Origin: Gautieria morchelliformis
Taxonomy: Eukaryota; Basidiomycota; Agaricomycetes; Gomphales; Gomphaceae
Direction: 5' to 3'
DNA: 64,000 nucleotides
Assembly (NCBI GenBank): GCA_015179125.1
Contig: WHVA01000147.1
Coordinates: 62,001-126,000 of the forward strand
Shown one piece after another: positions 11,885-24,448 of this stretch. The translations under genes were made by a program, and so were the position numbers. The notes beneath the pieces are model-generated. The model had not been told where the DNA came from. It searched no databases and saw only the letters and a list, made by a program, of their open reading frames with translations. Each line of letters starts with the position of its first letter. The first letter of the stretch is position 1.

Positions 11885-12300
11885 GACTGCATGGGAGAAC
11901 TCGAAGGCAGATGGGGAATATGCTCAAGATTTCGCCTTGTGCCACACCGCGATTGGTCGAAATCGCTTCTCAAAAAAAAATTTAAAATTAAAATTGGTGC
12001 TTCTCGCTCGAAAAGAGCTGCCTGAAGTGTGCTGTCAGTTTATGGAATACGAACATCCATCACGAGTCATCCGCGCTGAAAAGAGTGGGTGTATCAATCA
12101 AATCCGGTATAGTGTTCACCCGGAGAATTAGGACGTACCGTTAAAATGCGACTTGGCTCGGCGTGTGACCGTACTACCATATGTTAGCTTTGCATCACTA
12201 GCAAGCCCACCCCATCCCGATGTGTTGACCTGGCCGTGGCCCAAAAATGAAGAAGAAAGTCTGACATGCATACGAAAAAACGGGCTACAGTATATTCGTG
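11885..12300. repeat. Dispersed repeat, copy 2
   Basis: Second eroded copy of the repeat at 9163-9360. The shared blocks are in the same order: CGAAGGCAGATGGGGAAT, GGTCGAAATCGCTTC, GTTGACCTGGCCGTGGCC, AATGAAGAAGAAAGTCTGAC and ACGGGCTACAGTA. An insertion of roughly 220 bp separates the first and second halves. Non-coding. Confidence 0.5.
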
Positions 12301-12517
12301 CCCGGGCGCGGTGAGTCCCCGGTAGACCCGGTGGTGAGGTCGGAGTCGCGGCGCCACTTAGAACATGGCGACTTACACGCTCCCGGTCAGGCACACTGTG
12401 TGTCATGTTGCGTATGCGATGGAAAACTAAATGGGTTGCAACTGGACCCTGGCGCTATTTAGACGGCGCTAACACTTTGGAGGCGCAAGACGCCCACAGG
12501 TACCTATACTGCATCTA

Positions 12518-14331
12518 ATGCTTCGCAAATTTCCATGTGTGTTCGTCGCCCGTAGGAGGTTCCAGCCTCCACGACAGATCCTTATTCGATGTATGAGCCA
12601 AGAGCTCAAGGTACATACAGAACCAAAACTTTCTCTCGGGTCGATACCACCATTCCAAGTCCACGAGCATCAATTGTCTAGTACGCTAGAACAACATGAA
12701 GAACAGGAAATGACAGAACGGCAGGACACGGAGTCTCTAGACCCATTGCCGGATTTTGCGATGCTAGGAGTAAGGAGATCTGTGCGTCTTGCACTACATG
12801 AGGCGTTTCCCAACATCCGTACCCCTACCGCGTGCCAAACCGCCTTCATCCCTGCGATATTGAGTAGAAAGGATGTCATTCTCAAAGATTGGACAGGAAC
12901 GGGCAAGTGAGCACGTCCGTTCATCCGGTAGCTTCAAAGGAGACGCAGGCTCATGCTTTGCGCTTCTATAGATCTTTTGGGCTTATCCTTGCATTGCTCT
13001 CCAAAACGCGCGCAACACGCCCACAAATGCGCTACCAGGAACGCGTAGCCCTGGCAAAGCGTCCCATCACGAGTCTTGTGGTGGTTCCGCACCGGGACTT
13101 GGCGTACCAGCTCATGCATTGGATTCGCATGCTTTGTCCGCACAATCACCAATCATCGTTAGACTCTATAGCACAAGTCTGCGTGCGCGGAAATTCTGCG
13201 TCTCCTCTTGACGTCCAGATAAAAAAGCTGCGCATGCAGGCACCCCACATCCTCATCGGCACCCCACAGGCCTTGGTCGAGATTCTAGAGGCCGACAAGG
13301 GGGCATTGCAGATTGCAACGTTGGACACGGTTGTTGTAGACGAAGTGGATTATTTGCTCCCTGTGCCGACTCTTGGCGCTTCAAAGAAGGACATACGGAA
13401 GTGGGAAGCACACCCACCACCGACATTAAAGCTTCTGAATGCACTGTTTGAGGACAGGTCGAAGCTGAGAAGAAAGGAGAACACCATGCCATGGCGGTTT
13501 CCCCTGCAAGCCGTGTTCTCCTCGGCGACACTACGGCATTACTTGAGACGATTTTTTTTCAATCAAACTTTATGGATGGATCGCTACTCCGAAGTGGTGA
13601 AAATTGACTTCGAGAAGGAAGGCAGGAGAAAAGGTGTAGATGCAGTCAAACACTATGCGTTGGTTGTTGACCAGCAAGGCGCGGTACGCAACATGAGCAT
13701 TCCGGAGAAGGAGGAGGGTGAGACGCTGAGAAGCAGGCAACAAAAATCGAATAAGACTACCATAGAAGGTGTGGAAACACGCCCATCTCCGTTTAACTGG
13801 CTAATGAAAATTGCAGTGGACCCATCGGTTAGGCCAGTAGTTCTGGAGGCTATAGCCACCACTTTTGCGCTTGATGTGCCCAAAACTGCGCTACTAGTGC
13901 TACCTGCGACTGCGCCGGTGAACGCCGTTCTGACAGACCTGCACGAGCTAGGAATCAATGCCCAAAGTCTTGGATTACAGGACGAGGGCCGTGGTAAATT
14001 TGAGCTGATGAGGAGCACGCTCAAAAAGTTCAACCCACGACCAAAGTCTGGGAGCCCTGGAGATGATGAGGTAGTAGCTGATGAGCCAAGTCTTCTTGTG
14101 ACTACTAGTGCCTCGATCCGAGGACTGGATTTACCTGAGCTGTCGCATGTTTTCATTGCGAAGGTGCCGGACAATGAGGTAGACTACGACCACGCGGCCG
14201 GGCGAGTTGGGAGATTTGGGCGGGAAGGCAAGGTGGTAATGTTTTTGGAGGGAAAGGAGTCGGAGAAGGCTGCAGACCTGTTTGGGGCACTAAATATTAG
14301 TGTTGCAAAGCTTGAACATGTACAACTATGA
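12518..14331 (+). CDS. DEVD-box RNA helicase, mitochondrial Mrh4-like
   Basis: Two exons, 12518-12906 and 12972-14331 (intron GTGAGC...CTATAG), give 582 aa. The N-terminus is basic and rich in Arg, Phe and Val (MLRKFPCVFVARRRF), as in a mitochondrial presequence. Superfamily 2 helicase motifs are in order: a Q-like region (FP..RTPTACQ), motif I as WTGTGKS across the intron, Ia (VVPHRDLAYQL), Ib (IGTPQALVEI), II as VDEVD, III (SSAT), then in the second RecA domain RGLDLPELSHVF (V) and HAAGRVGRFGREG (VI). Such proteins unwind RNA with ATP; Mrh4 acts in mitochondrial large-ribosome assembly. Family assignment is strong; Mrh4 orthology is inferred from the presequence and the DEVD variant. Confidence 0.85.
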
Positions 14332-14522
14332 AATTCGGGACTTCGTTGGCAATTAACCCTAGTCGGAGTATGAAATCTACATTATTTTTAAGAATCAACG
14401 TTAACTGGTTTCCGGATACGGCTGGACCTCCTCTGTCATATCGCCTAGGCGGCGACAACCCTGAGAAGGCTTGTCTCTGCTCCACCACTTGCTTTCTTTC
14501 TTGCTGGCTTGTGCCCATCGGT
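14332..14522. other. Short intergenic spacer
   Basis: 191 bp between the helicase stop and the ATG of the next gene in the same direction. No clear TATA box. Confidence 0.4.
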
Positions 14523-17250
14523 ATGGTGTCCCTACGACCCCTCATTTGCCTGCTCCTCGTGCCTTTCGTCGTCGCACAGCAGTCGCAGTCGTCAGCATCT
14601 CCCACAGCGAATTCAAGTACCATCCAAGCATCTAATACCACCGGAGCAAATGTTACCTTGGCCATTGTGACTTCAATACCCGTCACTCGCACTACAGTGT
14701 CCTCAGGCAGCACGGTTCAGATAACGTCATTCGCCCCAACTACCCTCCTGTCTACTATTGCACCTAACATTACTGCGACGCCGACTGCCAACGCCACTGC
14801 CAACGCCACTGCGACACCCACGCAATCTTCTGGTCCCGTGCTGGAAACCCGAGTGGACCCTGCTTTTGGTGTGCTAGGCGCCCTTCTAATTCTCACAGGG
14901 CTTCCCAGTGCATTTTTGGGTCACAAGAATAGATGGTATGATGGCGGTTTCTCCGGCTCCCTCGAATGTTTCTAATTCCATTTCTTGCAGGTCATCATTC
15001 TTCCTGACAGGATTTTACACCCTTTCGCTTGTCTGTCTGTCTCTGATCCTCAAGTTTGGGGTCCTCGTCGCTATTCACCCCCCAAATAAGACCCTTCGGG
15101 GATTGTTTGTGCTTGCGTGCGGTGTTTCAGGTATCGCAGGGGGTGGCGTCAGCATTTTCTTCTGGCAGCAAGCTAAATATTTCATTGGCGCATGGGGTGG
15201 ATTCTCTATTGGACTCTGGGTACAATGTTTTAGAGATGGTGGTCTCATCCGACCCATTGGATTTCGGTGGATTCTGTACATCGGTGCGTATAGGTGATTT
15301 TAACCGAGGTCAGCACTGTTGACATCATACCTTAGGGTGCGGAGCCGTCGGCTTCATTCTTTGCACGATTCCTAAATTGCACTATCATATCTTAATCACC
15401 GGTACGGCCATCACCGGCGCTTCGGCCTTTATTCTTGGTGTGGATTGTTTTACCACCGCGGGGCTGAAGGAGGTATGTTGAGGTTTACTATGATGGGACG
15501 TTATTGACATTCGGGATAGTTCTATGTGTACAATCTAGGCTTCACTACCTTATTCCCCAAGTTTGCTGGCATGCCCTTCCCACTCTCGCAAACCATGGAT
15601 GTCGAGATTGGACTAATTGCAGCTGTATCCCTTATGGGTATTGCAGTACAGCTGCGCGTGCTCAGGATTCTCAAGCGCAAACTTGCGGAGATTAACGAAG
15701 AAGAACAGAAGCGCGAAGCTTTGGCTGAGGAAAAGGCGGTTATGCGCTTCGAACACGTGCAAAGCGACCTCGCCGAATGGGAAAAAGACCATGGTAACTA
15801 CTCCCATGGCAAACACGGGTCTGAACTGTCAGGCGTTCCCCTGATGAAAGACGTCGATGACGCCCAGGCTTCGACACCTGGGGGCGACTCCACGCTCATT
15901 GGTCATCGTGTACGGACTAGGTCGGGCGTGTCCGACTTTGTCCTGCCCGATGAACTGCTGGGTACTGGTCCTCGACCTGTCTCGAGATTCAGTCAGAACC
16001 CTGGGCTCTTACCAGCGATGAATCTTGGCCTGGGACTTGACTCAGAGCTGCCAGGTGGCTTGGTCGACACAGACCAACGCCCCGTGGACCCTGATCTCAT
16101 GAAAAAGGAAGAGCTCTTAGCCGAGATTCAGACAATTCGCAAGTCGATCGATGCTCTTAGGAGTGAGAGTGGTGGTTCCAATTCAGGCGATTCAAGGCGT
16201 CCGTCCCTGTCCTTGCACTCACGTACACTTAGCGCCGAGCCCGCCCAAGCCCAGGCATCACAGTCGCAACATCGACCGGCGCGACCAGCGCGCGACAGAG
16301 TGCATTCTATGGATATCTTATCGTCGTTTGACAATCGCCTTGCCGAGGCCAATTCGATTAACCGACCGGCCAGCACACCCCTGCGGGAGGACGACTGGGA
16401 CGCCTATGTTCGTGAGCGCAAGCTGTTCCAGCCGCCGTCGGGTCCTAGTGCGCCTATTGTAACTACACTCACGACCCCTGTAGCTCGCCCTGCATCTGCT
16501 TTCATGGCCGTCCCCGAAGCCGTTTCAGATGCCCTCGCACGACGCCAAGCCAGGGAGAGTCAATTTGAAGTCGGAGGTCAGTCCAAGGCTCTAGAAGACC
16601 CGGGACACGTATCCGGCAGTTCATCACAGACTCCGCCTGCAGACCGCCCTGACGTCGGACCCTCCAGAACACGCAGGAGGAGCAGTACTGGGGGACTCGT
16701 GAATATCCTTCCTCCCCGCCCTACTACGAAAGTTGAAGCGACATCAGCAACGCCACGCACGCGGACCTTTGAGGAGCTTGTGGAACGACACCAGCAGAAA
16801 ATCCGAACGTTACAGGACCCCCTGAGCAAACGTGAGAAAGAGCAGGCAGACCTTGCCGCCGCGCGGAGCCGTTGGGAACGTAGCAAGGCCGCGGAGAAGG
16901 AGGCGATGGCGCGGAAGCGTGCCGAAAAGGAAGCTGCATTGGCGAAAAAAGGCAAGGACGATAGCAGACGGTCGAAGGGCCAGGGCTCACGACCTAAGGC
17001 CGATGGCGTACGCCATTCCCGCCCCATTAGTGCGGATCGCCTGGCTGCGATGGGCTCAGGTGGCAAACATGCGTCGACAGCCAAGGTACAGGAATGGCAG
17101 AAGTACCAGCAAGAAGTGGAAAAGGAGGCGGGTCAGCCGAGCGAGCAGGGCGTTCTGCCATTCCCAAACACCACGCCGCATGCTCGTGGGGTCTCCACCG
17201 GAGATCGGCGGAGGAGCCGTAGTGGCATCCCTCGTGACCCGCCAAGTTGA
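14523..17250 (+). CDS. DUF4203/TMEM198-like multi-pass membrane protein with long cytosolic tail
   Basis: Four exons in phase (14523-14935, 14991-15283, 15336-15472, 15520-17250) give 857 aa. Order: signal peptide (MVSLRPLICLLLVPFVVAQ); a Ser/Thr/Asn-rich N-glycosylatable ectodomain of about 100 aa (repeats of TANAT); then about seven hydrophobic helices (GVLGALLILTGLPSAFLG, FFLTGFYTLSLVCLSLILKF, GVSGIAGGGVSIFFW and others) as in DUF4203 proteins. The last helix is followed by a ~530-aa hydrophilic tail that begins with a Lys/Glu-rich amphipathic segment (RILKRKLAEINEEEQK) and contains further charged coiled coils. The start is chosen because it opens the signal peptide. Function not established in fungi; likely in the plasma membrane or endomembranes. 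Confidence 0.75.
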
Positions 17251-17779
17251 ACGTGCCCTACCGCGTCAGCCAGACTGTATCAGTGTCTCATTTATTCCGC
17301 CACAGCAACGCCAGGCCAGTCCATTCATTGCAAATATGTCACTTCTTGGTTGGCTTGCCATCTTTATGATTACGTTCACTAAGACATGGCGGATGTGTAG
17401 TATATATTCACGTTGGAGGATGGACAGTTCCCGGACCCTTGACACAGCATCAGTATCATCATTATCATCCCCCCCCCCTTCTTTTGCCTCTGCATTGTGC
17501 CTCCATGGACTATCACACTTATGATACCGTATCGCACATTCCCCTCAGATTCTAATTTTTTGGACATTGCTGTCACAGCGTATCGCCCCATTATTTCCTT
17601 TAGTCAGTTGTCACTTTGATAGCACGCTGTTTTACACACGATGAGCACGAGATAGCGTCGCGCGGCCGATCGCTGGATCGTATAAACGGTTAATTAGCCG
17701 CCGGCCCCACCCCAGATAAGTAGCAGCATGACATGACCTCAAGTGAAACGGCCGTGTTCAATCGTTGGCGAGAACGGCC
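17251..17779. other. Intergenic region
   Basis: Contains the 3' flank of the membrane-protein gene, a C-run near 17471, and the presumed promoter of the next gene. No supported ORF or RNA gene. Confidence 0.4.
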
Positions 17780-18488
17780 ATGGTCTCTCGCTCGACGTCT
17801 GCCCCTAAGTCGCTCGACGACGTTGCACCCATTGTGACCGGTAATTTCACTTTGGGTCGCCTGGGCAAAGTCTCAAGGTCACGTACAAGCCAGTCCTTCT
17901 CGTCGTTGGCAACTTCGTGGGAGACACGTGAAGATCCGTTCAGCCTGGTTGGTTTTTTTCCTTCACGTCTTTCAGAGTCGCAGGTGGGCTGGGACTGGCT
18001 ATATTTGCGCAACAACATGGAGAGTAAGGACGAGGACGACGCCAGCGCCCATGACAATTTCTCAGCGTTCTCAAGACCCGGGGGGCGCAAACAATCTAGC
18101 TACGATGACTTTGCAGGCCAGGTGATTGATGGAGAGGACAAATATGGCATGCTCGCGTTCTGTGAGTGACACTTCGTGACCATATACAGACCCGTGAATG
18201 AGAACCCATTTAGCTTCTGAGAACCTACAGTCTATGCTTCAGTCGAAAATGCCAATGTTCGAACGACCGGTACACGTCTCGGCACCGGTTGTGGAAGAGC
18301 CGCTAGACCTTGACGCGCTGTATTCAAAACACTGCTCGAGACGGGAGACCGTTACCGAGGGCGAAGCCGAGCAGAGTCACGAGATCGGGCAGCTGTTCTT
18401 CTCTAGCGAGGAAGAGACGATGGAGACAGGCCTATCATGGACGAAGACGCCGTTGGCACGGCTGCTCAGTCTCGTCGGCGAGCTATAG
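17780..18488 (+). CDS. Hypothetical acidic Ser-rich protein
   Basis: Two exons (17780-18161 and 18214-18488; intron GTGAGT...TTTAG) give 218 aa. A shorter model could also remove 17947-17981 as a 35-nt intron. The protein starts MVSRSTSAPKSLDDVAPIV, is rich in Ser, Asp and Glu, contains the aromatic block GWDWLYLRNN, and ends in a weak amphipathic helix (PLARLLSLVGEL). No membrane segment, signal peptide or known domain was recognised. A phospho-regulated cytosolic or nuclear protein would fit the composition, but that is a guess. Confidence 0.55.
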
Positions 18489-18876
18489 AGGCTAGCGTGG
18501 GTACAGTCGAGTGTGGTATAGGAGCTCGCTGATATGGCGAACGACTGATTAGGCGACGACAGTCGCGCGTATCTTATTAGAAAGACCCCGTTAACTCGTG
18601 CACGTGTTGTTCGTGGGAATTGGGCCAGGCATGCCGTCGAGGCCGTGAGGGTGCTGAGCTCGTCGTCGAGCACAGCGACAAGAGGCAAAGAAAGCGAGAG
18701 CGTGAAAGCTGCCACAGCGCAGCCAGCTTGCAGACTCAACGAGCGAAAAGAAAATTGTAGTCGGACTGGGCGGTTGTGGACGCAAAGCTTCGGAATATAA
18801 GTATCCGAGGGGTCGGCCAAAATTTCCCCAGAGAGGCCCACTCCCACGACTCTCTTCACACGCCTCGAGACTCGAC
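18489..18876. promoter_or_regulatory. Upstream region of the CSL gene
   Basis: 388 bp between a convergent-looking 3' end and the CSL start. A GAATATAAGTA stretch at about 18791-18801 could be a TATA-like element ~80 bp before the ATG. Open minus frames here are chance. Confidence 0.3.
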
Positions 18877-21470
18877 ATGAGAATCATAAGTCATGCCTAT
18901 CCTCCCCCTCCTCCTCTCACCATGGATGACCTGCACAAGGATATGGCGCCTCACCACAACTCGCCTCGTATCTCTCGTCTGCTCGACTCAGACCAGGCAG
19001 TGCCTCGCTCAGGTTCGCCCTCTCTCACAAATCTCAACCTCCTTATAAATGCTATATCTGCATCTCCGAATACAGTCCAAAATCATACCCACGACTCTGT
19101 CCCAAGCGCAGTGTCTGCTCCGTACTCCAATTCTCCCGCGACCACCTCGCATCACGAGCGCCCCGCTTCTGATCCCACGACAATCCGCACCCTCTTGAGC
19201 GCCCCCCACCATGCTCACCACACCGTTAACACAGACTGGAGGTCTGTAGGCCCCACTGATCACCGCCAGAATGGCGAACATAGCCCCGCGACCACAGGCT
19301 CCCGGGACGGTCAGGTGTGCAGCATACAGCTTTCTCGTGAAGCTCTGTGCAGACGCGTCACTCACGATTTTACCATGCATTTTTCCCTAGGCTTCAACCA
19401 GCAAGCGGAAGCTCGATGAATCTGCGGAGGAGTCGCAGAGCAAGATACGCAGGACAGTCCGCGACCATGTCGTCATGGACTACGCGCGTGTCATGACCAT
19501 GACTACTGTCGTCTGCCTCCACGCTGCCGTTGCGCAAAAGTCCTACGGAAGTGAAAAGCGTTTTCTTTGCCCCCCGCCCGTAGTCCGAATCGAATCCCCA
19601 TATGGAGAGCTGAAAACCCAACAGCTCGCCATGTGTATAGTCACGGAGAATGGGGAACGCGGTCCTGACCAGAGATCGCCCTTGGACAACAATATGGTCG
19701 CTAGCTTCAAGTACCTCCATGTCGCTGGCACGGCAAAATCGAAAAGCTTTCAGCTGGCTCTTGACATCGGCGAGCCAAACTTGGCACCCTCGGACCATGC
19801 CGCTGATGGACTCCCCAGTCGTGTTTGGGCGTCCTTCGATTCTGCACCCGTGACGATTATCTCAAAGCCTTCAAAAAAGACCGCGAAAACCAGGAATATT
19901 TCTTCGTGCATCCTCGCTGGCGGTCCTGTTTCCCTGTTTAATCGAATCAACTCACAAACAGTGCGGACAAAGTACATGACTATTGAGCACGCACAGCTTT
20001 GTGCCAGCAACTTATCATGGTCCGCATTCAATGTAAACGTAACGCGACGGCACGCTGATACGGGAGGCGCCGGTACGTCTAACCGCATTCGTCCATATCA
20101 GCTTTCATTTCACAAACCGTCACCATCTTAGCCGGACCGCAACCCGTCACATACGGATCTGAGATTCAACTTGTGGACTCGCTTACGGGCATCACAACGA
20201 ATCCCCTCCTCATCCGCAAAGTAGACAAGGGTAAAGTCTCCGCCGAGGATGGTGGTCCTGTTAGCCAAATGCAGAAGATTGCATTGCAGCGGATTAATGC
20301 GGATGGTTCCCGATCGTACTTATCTGCCGCAGGTCCTATCCCAGGGGCACCGATGCCAGGGGCGCCTACCCCCGGAAGTGCAGGTCAGCCTGCGTCACAC
20401 CCACTATTATTCCAGGCACCTCGCGTAAGAGACGAGGTCCGGGACGGTGTCCGAGTTGTAACTGACGAGGTAGATGATTATTTGTGTTGGACGATTGTTG
20501 GCATTTGTGAGCATCAATCATTCTCTTGCATGTAGGTTGCCTTGACGGTCTCGTTTCTCCAGCCAAGTTCCAGTACACGTTCTTTGATGCCTCTGGTCAT
20601 AACACCCCTGTGCCTAGTGTTCCTATAACACCCTTCCCTACCCTTTTCACCGCCCCAGCTTACCGCCCAGCTCCGCACACGATAGAGCTCACCGTATCCA
20701 ACTTCTTTTATCATCATCCAGAAACCCATGCTCACACACCCCTCGAAGTCTGGCTCGGCGGCTTGGGGCCGTTGAGGCAGCGGATTTTCCAGGCAACGCC
20801 ACCTGGTCCGTTAACTTCTGTGTCTCCTTACGCAATACCATCCGGAGGTCCCATATCAGGCGAAGCTATTAATATCGCAGAAGCGGGACCTTCTGGCAAT
20901 CAGCATAGTACGGATACGCCTCAAACCATCGTCGCTCCGCCGCGATTTGTTCCCTCTGGCCCCTTACATACAATCATAATTGTCGACCTGCCACCCATCG
21001 GTGAAATTGTGAAGAGTTTACATGACGGTGTCATGTCTCTTGCTGCAGGAGCTGCAGAGGCAGCACGGATGATGGCGCCGTCAGCCCCGACGCGGTCACC
21101 ACCGCTCGAGAGAGAGAGACGATCAGAGGATGCACGTAACGGAGTGACTTCAGAGCATCGTCCGGATGCCGATCCTTCCTCGGGGCAACCGACATCCCTT
21201 ATCAACGAGAACTCAACTTCGCACCCTCATCCTTCCATGTTGGAAGACGTGCAAGGACCTGAGCACAATGGTCCATTACCGGGGCAATCGCTACCACTTC
21301 TATTCATTCGAGGCTCCGACGGGATGGGGTATCATTCTGGGCGCTCGATTGCCTGTGATCACGCGTTCCCAGACATGAGTTCCGTACGCAGTCCCACGGA
21401 TGGGCGGAGTCCCGTTGAAGGCGGATGGCTTGGCGCTGCAGAAGGGGGATGGTCGCTACGAGTGATATGA
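18877..21470 (+). CDS. CSL-family (CBF1/Su(H)/LAG-1) transcription factor
   Basis: A sequence-specific nuclear DNA-binding factor. Exons 18877-19314, 19391-20072, 20132-20506 and 20536-21470 keep frame and give 809 aa. A low-complexity N-terminus leads to the hallmark recognition loop VAQKSYGSEKRFLCPPP, like the animal CSL loop. The beta-trefoil follows with SKPSKK, then AGGPVSLFNRINSQTVRTKY, then SNLSWSAF. The C-terminal part starts CWTIVGI ... FQYTFFDA, followed by a Pro/Ser-rich tail. Fungal CSLs (Cbf11/Cbf12 type) regulate cell-cycle, adhesion and lipid genes. Alternative start ATG at 18922. The third intron would be only 29 nt (20507-20535), which is suspicious, but without it a stop follows. 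Confidence 0.88.
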
Positions 21471-21909
21471 ACCTGGCGTCGGGCGAACCAGAATCTGGCG
21501 TCGGGCGAGCCAGAATCTGGCGTGAGGCGAGCCTGGGGAGTTTTTGTACGATTAGGTCCATTTGGTGCATGGTCTGATTTCGCTTGTTTTTTTTTTCTAT
21601 GGTCGCTGTCTGATCGCTTTGAAAATGTTTGTTAATTTGTACTGTTCTTGTGTGAAATCGAGGAATAGCCATTTATTACTTGCAACTACAGAATTATTAC
21701 TAATAACAGTGGTTGGATGGAAGCTGATTCAATCGTGTAATTGTATAATTTGCACTTGGCGAACGTTTCAACCAAACTCCGCCAGCAGAATTGCCGCCAG
21801 TCCCAGCTCAAAAAGGATGTCGCACGTTGGCTCCGGTGTTTTTCCTCCTTCTTCTCAACCTCCACGACCTTCTGCCCATCGTCTTGTTCGCCCTTTATTC
21901 AGTCAGACA
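21471..21909. other. Intergenic; upstream of pyruvate kinase
   Basis: Starts with a short tandem repeat, CTGGCGTCGGGCGA[AG]CCAGAAT, three imperfect copies at 21474-21535 just after the CSL stop. The remainder is the pyruvate kinase leader. An upstream ATG at 21817 is in frame with the gene but would add a Ser/Pro-rich extension not usual for the family. Confidence 0.4.
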
Positions 21910-24215
21910 ATGGCCGTCACCTCCCGTCTACAATGGCTCTCTGGTCTTCAGGCAGGTGCTGGCCCTGAACCGTCTGAGGACACCAAGTATCTTCGCAAAG
22001 TGAGAGGCCCTCTTTTTATCCCGATCTATGTCTGACTTGCACCATCCTGCAGACTGCTATTATTGCCACCATCGGTGCGTATCAGCACAGCGTCAATCCT
22101 GAGCTTATCCACATTATCGGTGTTTTTTTTTTTATCCATAGGCCCCAAGGTCAACAGCGTGGAAAAACTTTCGCAGCTGAGGAATGCTGGTATGAACGTC
22201 GGTACGTTGTACTTTGTCTCTGAGATGAGATCATGCGTTGACATCATGTCACAGTGCGCATGAATTTCTCACACGGCACCCACGAATATCATCAGAGCGT
22301 GATTGACAACGTGAGGAAGCTGGTGGCTTGTATGTCTTTGCCAAATTCGTCAGCGAGGCTCGGTTAACGTCCCGTTGTTTAGCGGAGCCAGGACGTCCTC
22401 TTGCAATTGCTTTGGACAACGTGCGAGCTCTTACAGTATCTATATTGATTGAAGTCGATTTACGCACCTTTTTCACTCCTATAGAAAGGCCCGGAGATTC
22501 GGACAGGGGTCATGAAGGATGGCATGGACGTATGTATCTCAGTACTCTCTTTCTACACATGATCCTGATTCATCAAAGATCAATATTTCTGCTGGTCATG
22601 AATTCAACATCACCACCGACCCGGCATACAGCCAGACCTGCGATGACAACAACTTATATGTTGACTATGTACGTATGCAACTCGTGCAATATTGTTATTG
22701 GCTTATGGTGCTACAGACTAACCTCCCCAAAGTCACTGCTCCAGGGAAGATGATTTACATTGACGATGGTAAGGACATGAATGATGATTAACCGAACCTT
22801 GTTTCTTACACACACTTCAAGGCATTCTTTCTCTCCTCATCCTCTCCATCGGGTCCAACTTCGTCAGGGTACGCGCCCTCAACAACGGTACGCTTTCATC
22901 CCACAAGGGCGTCAATCTCCCCAAAACTCCCGTGGACCTTCCTGCCTTGAGCGAAAAGGACAAAAAAGACCTTCGCTTTGGTGTTAAGAATGGTGTCGAC
23001 ATGGTCTTCGCTTCTTTCATCCGCCGTGCACAAGACGTCCACGACATCCGTGAAGTGCTCGGCCCTGATGGTGCTAGCATTAAAATTATCGTCAAAATCG
23101 AGAACGAGCAAGGTGTTGAGAACTTTGACGAGATCCTGGCAGCTACCGACGGTGTCATGGTTGCCCGTGGCGACTTGGGTATCGAAATCCCTGCGAGCCA
23201 GGTGTTTATTGCGCAAAAAATGATGATCTCCAAGTGCAATATTGCCGGAAAGCCAGTAATCTGCGCCACACAGATGCTAGAGGTGCCTTTATTGCCCAGT
23301 TGATCACTTGCCGACATGTTATTGATTTCATCTCTGTTTAGTCGATGACAGTCAGTATGAATGCCAAACATTAAATGATATTTACCGAATATTGTTCACA
23401 GAATAATCCTCGTCCTACCCGAGCAGAAATCAGTGATGTTGCCAATGCTGTGCTTGATGGCACGGATTGTGTGATGCTGTCTGGAGAAACTGCCAAGGGG
23501 AATTATCCTGTTCAATCCGGTGGGTTTTGCAATGTCCCTTGAGGTCGTAATATGTAGTTGAGGCCGTTTGTTTCCACAGTCCTCATGATGGCGGAGACCT
23601 GCCTCCTCGCGGAGCGTGCCATATGCTACCTTCCTCTATTTGATGAACTCCGTAACCTCCAGCAGCGTCCAACAGAGACAGCTGAAACTGTTTCTATGGC
23701 GGCTGTAGCTGGAGCTTTCGAACAGAATGCGGGCGCTCTCCTCGTCTTGTCGACTAGTGGCAACACTGCCAGGCTTCTCTCCAAGTACCGTCCTGATGTG
23801 CCTATTATTTGTGGTGGGTACATGCATTTGATGTTATATAACGTAATTTAACCACGTAATCCGCAGTGACGAGAAATGAGCAGACAGCCCGTCAGATACA
23901 CTTGCATCGTGGCGTATATCCGTTCTGGTACCCCGAGCCCCGAGGAATACAGGGCCATGAATGGCAGACAGACGTATGTGAAGCTATTGTCCTCTTTGAA
24001 TGCTGTTATAGAATTTTTTTTCCTTTCTATAGGTTGACAACCGAATTCGGTTTGGTCTTCGGTCCGCCTTGGAGCTGAAAATTATCAAGACGGGTACTAC
24101 CATAGTAGCGGTGCAAGGCTGGAAAGGCGGTTTGGGCCACACGAACACGATTCGCGTGCTCACCGTTCCAACTGAACCTGCGGATCTAGAGCTTCAGCCG
24201 CTCGGCGCCCGCTGA
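21910..24215 (+). CDS. Pyruvate kinase
   Basis: Converts phosphoenolpyruvate and ADP to pyruvate and ATP in the cytosol, the last step of glycolysis. The gene is cut by about 14 introns. ATG 21910 gives [14 protein letters not shown], then exons [36 protein letters not shown], the B-domain, and the active-site signature [13 protein letters not shown] (~23080). That is followed by [11 protein letters not shown] (Mg binding), [11 protein letters not shown], and [18 protein letters not shown] with LSGETAKG. The C-terminal domain runs to the stop at 24213-24215 (LQPLGAR). All catalytic blocks are present and in order. Introns are 50-70 nt with GT-AG ends. The heavy intron load is typical of Agaricomycete housekeeping genes. 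Confidence 0.92.
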
Positions 24216-24448
24216 GCGGTTAACTAGACATTTTCTGATTATGATGTCACTGTTTTGCCCTTCGCATTGCCTCGTGTCTAATTAAGACAGTTACTAGACA
24301 ATGATTGAAATAGAAAATACGTTTAGAAGCAAATATTTTACTCGCCTTTGCATTGCCAGTTATGGAGTCGTCCCCTGTTAGCGCCGGTAGTCGCACGTAT
24401 GATATCTGCAACGTTACAGTATATGGTTGATCTTGTCTACAATGCATA
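24216..24448. other. Intergenic region
   Basis: AT-rich spacer between pyruvate kinase and the first glycosyltransferase. No feature recognised. Confidence 0.4.

Noticed and set aside
21817-21909. Upstream in-frame ATG for pyruvate kinase
   Set aside because: Adds a Ser/Pro/His-rich extension unlike the family; ATG 21910 gives the usual N-terminus.
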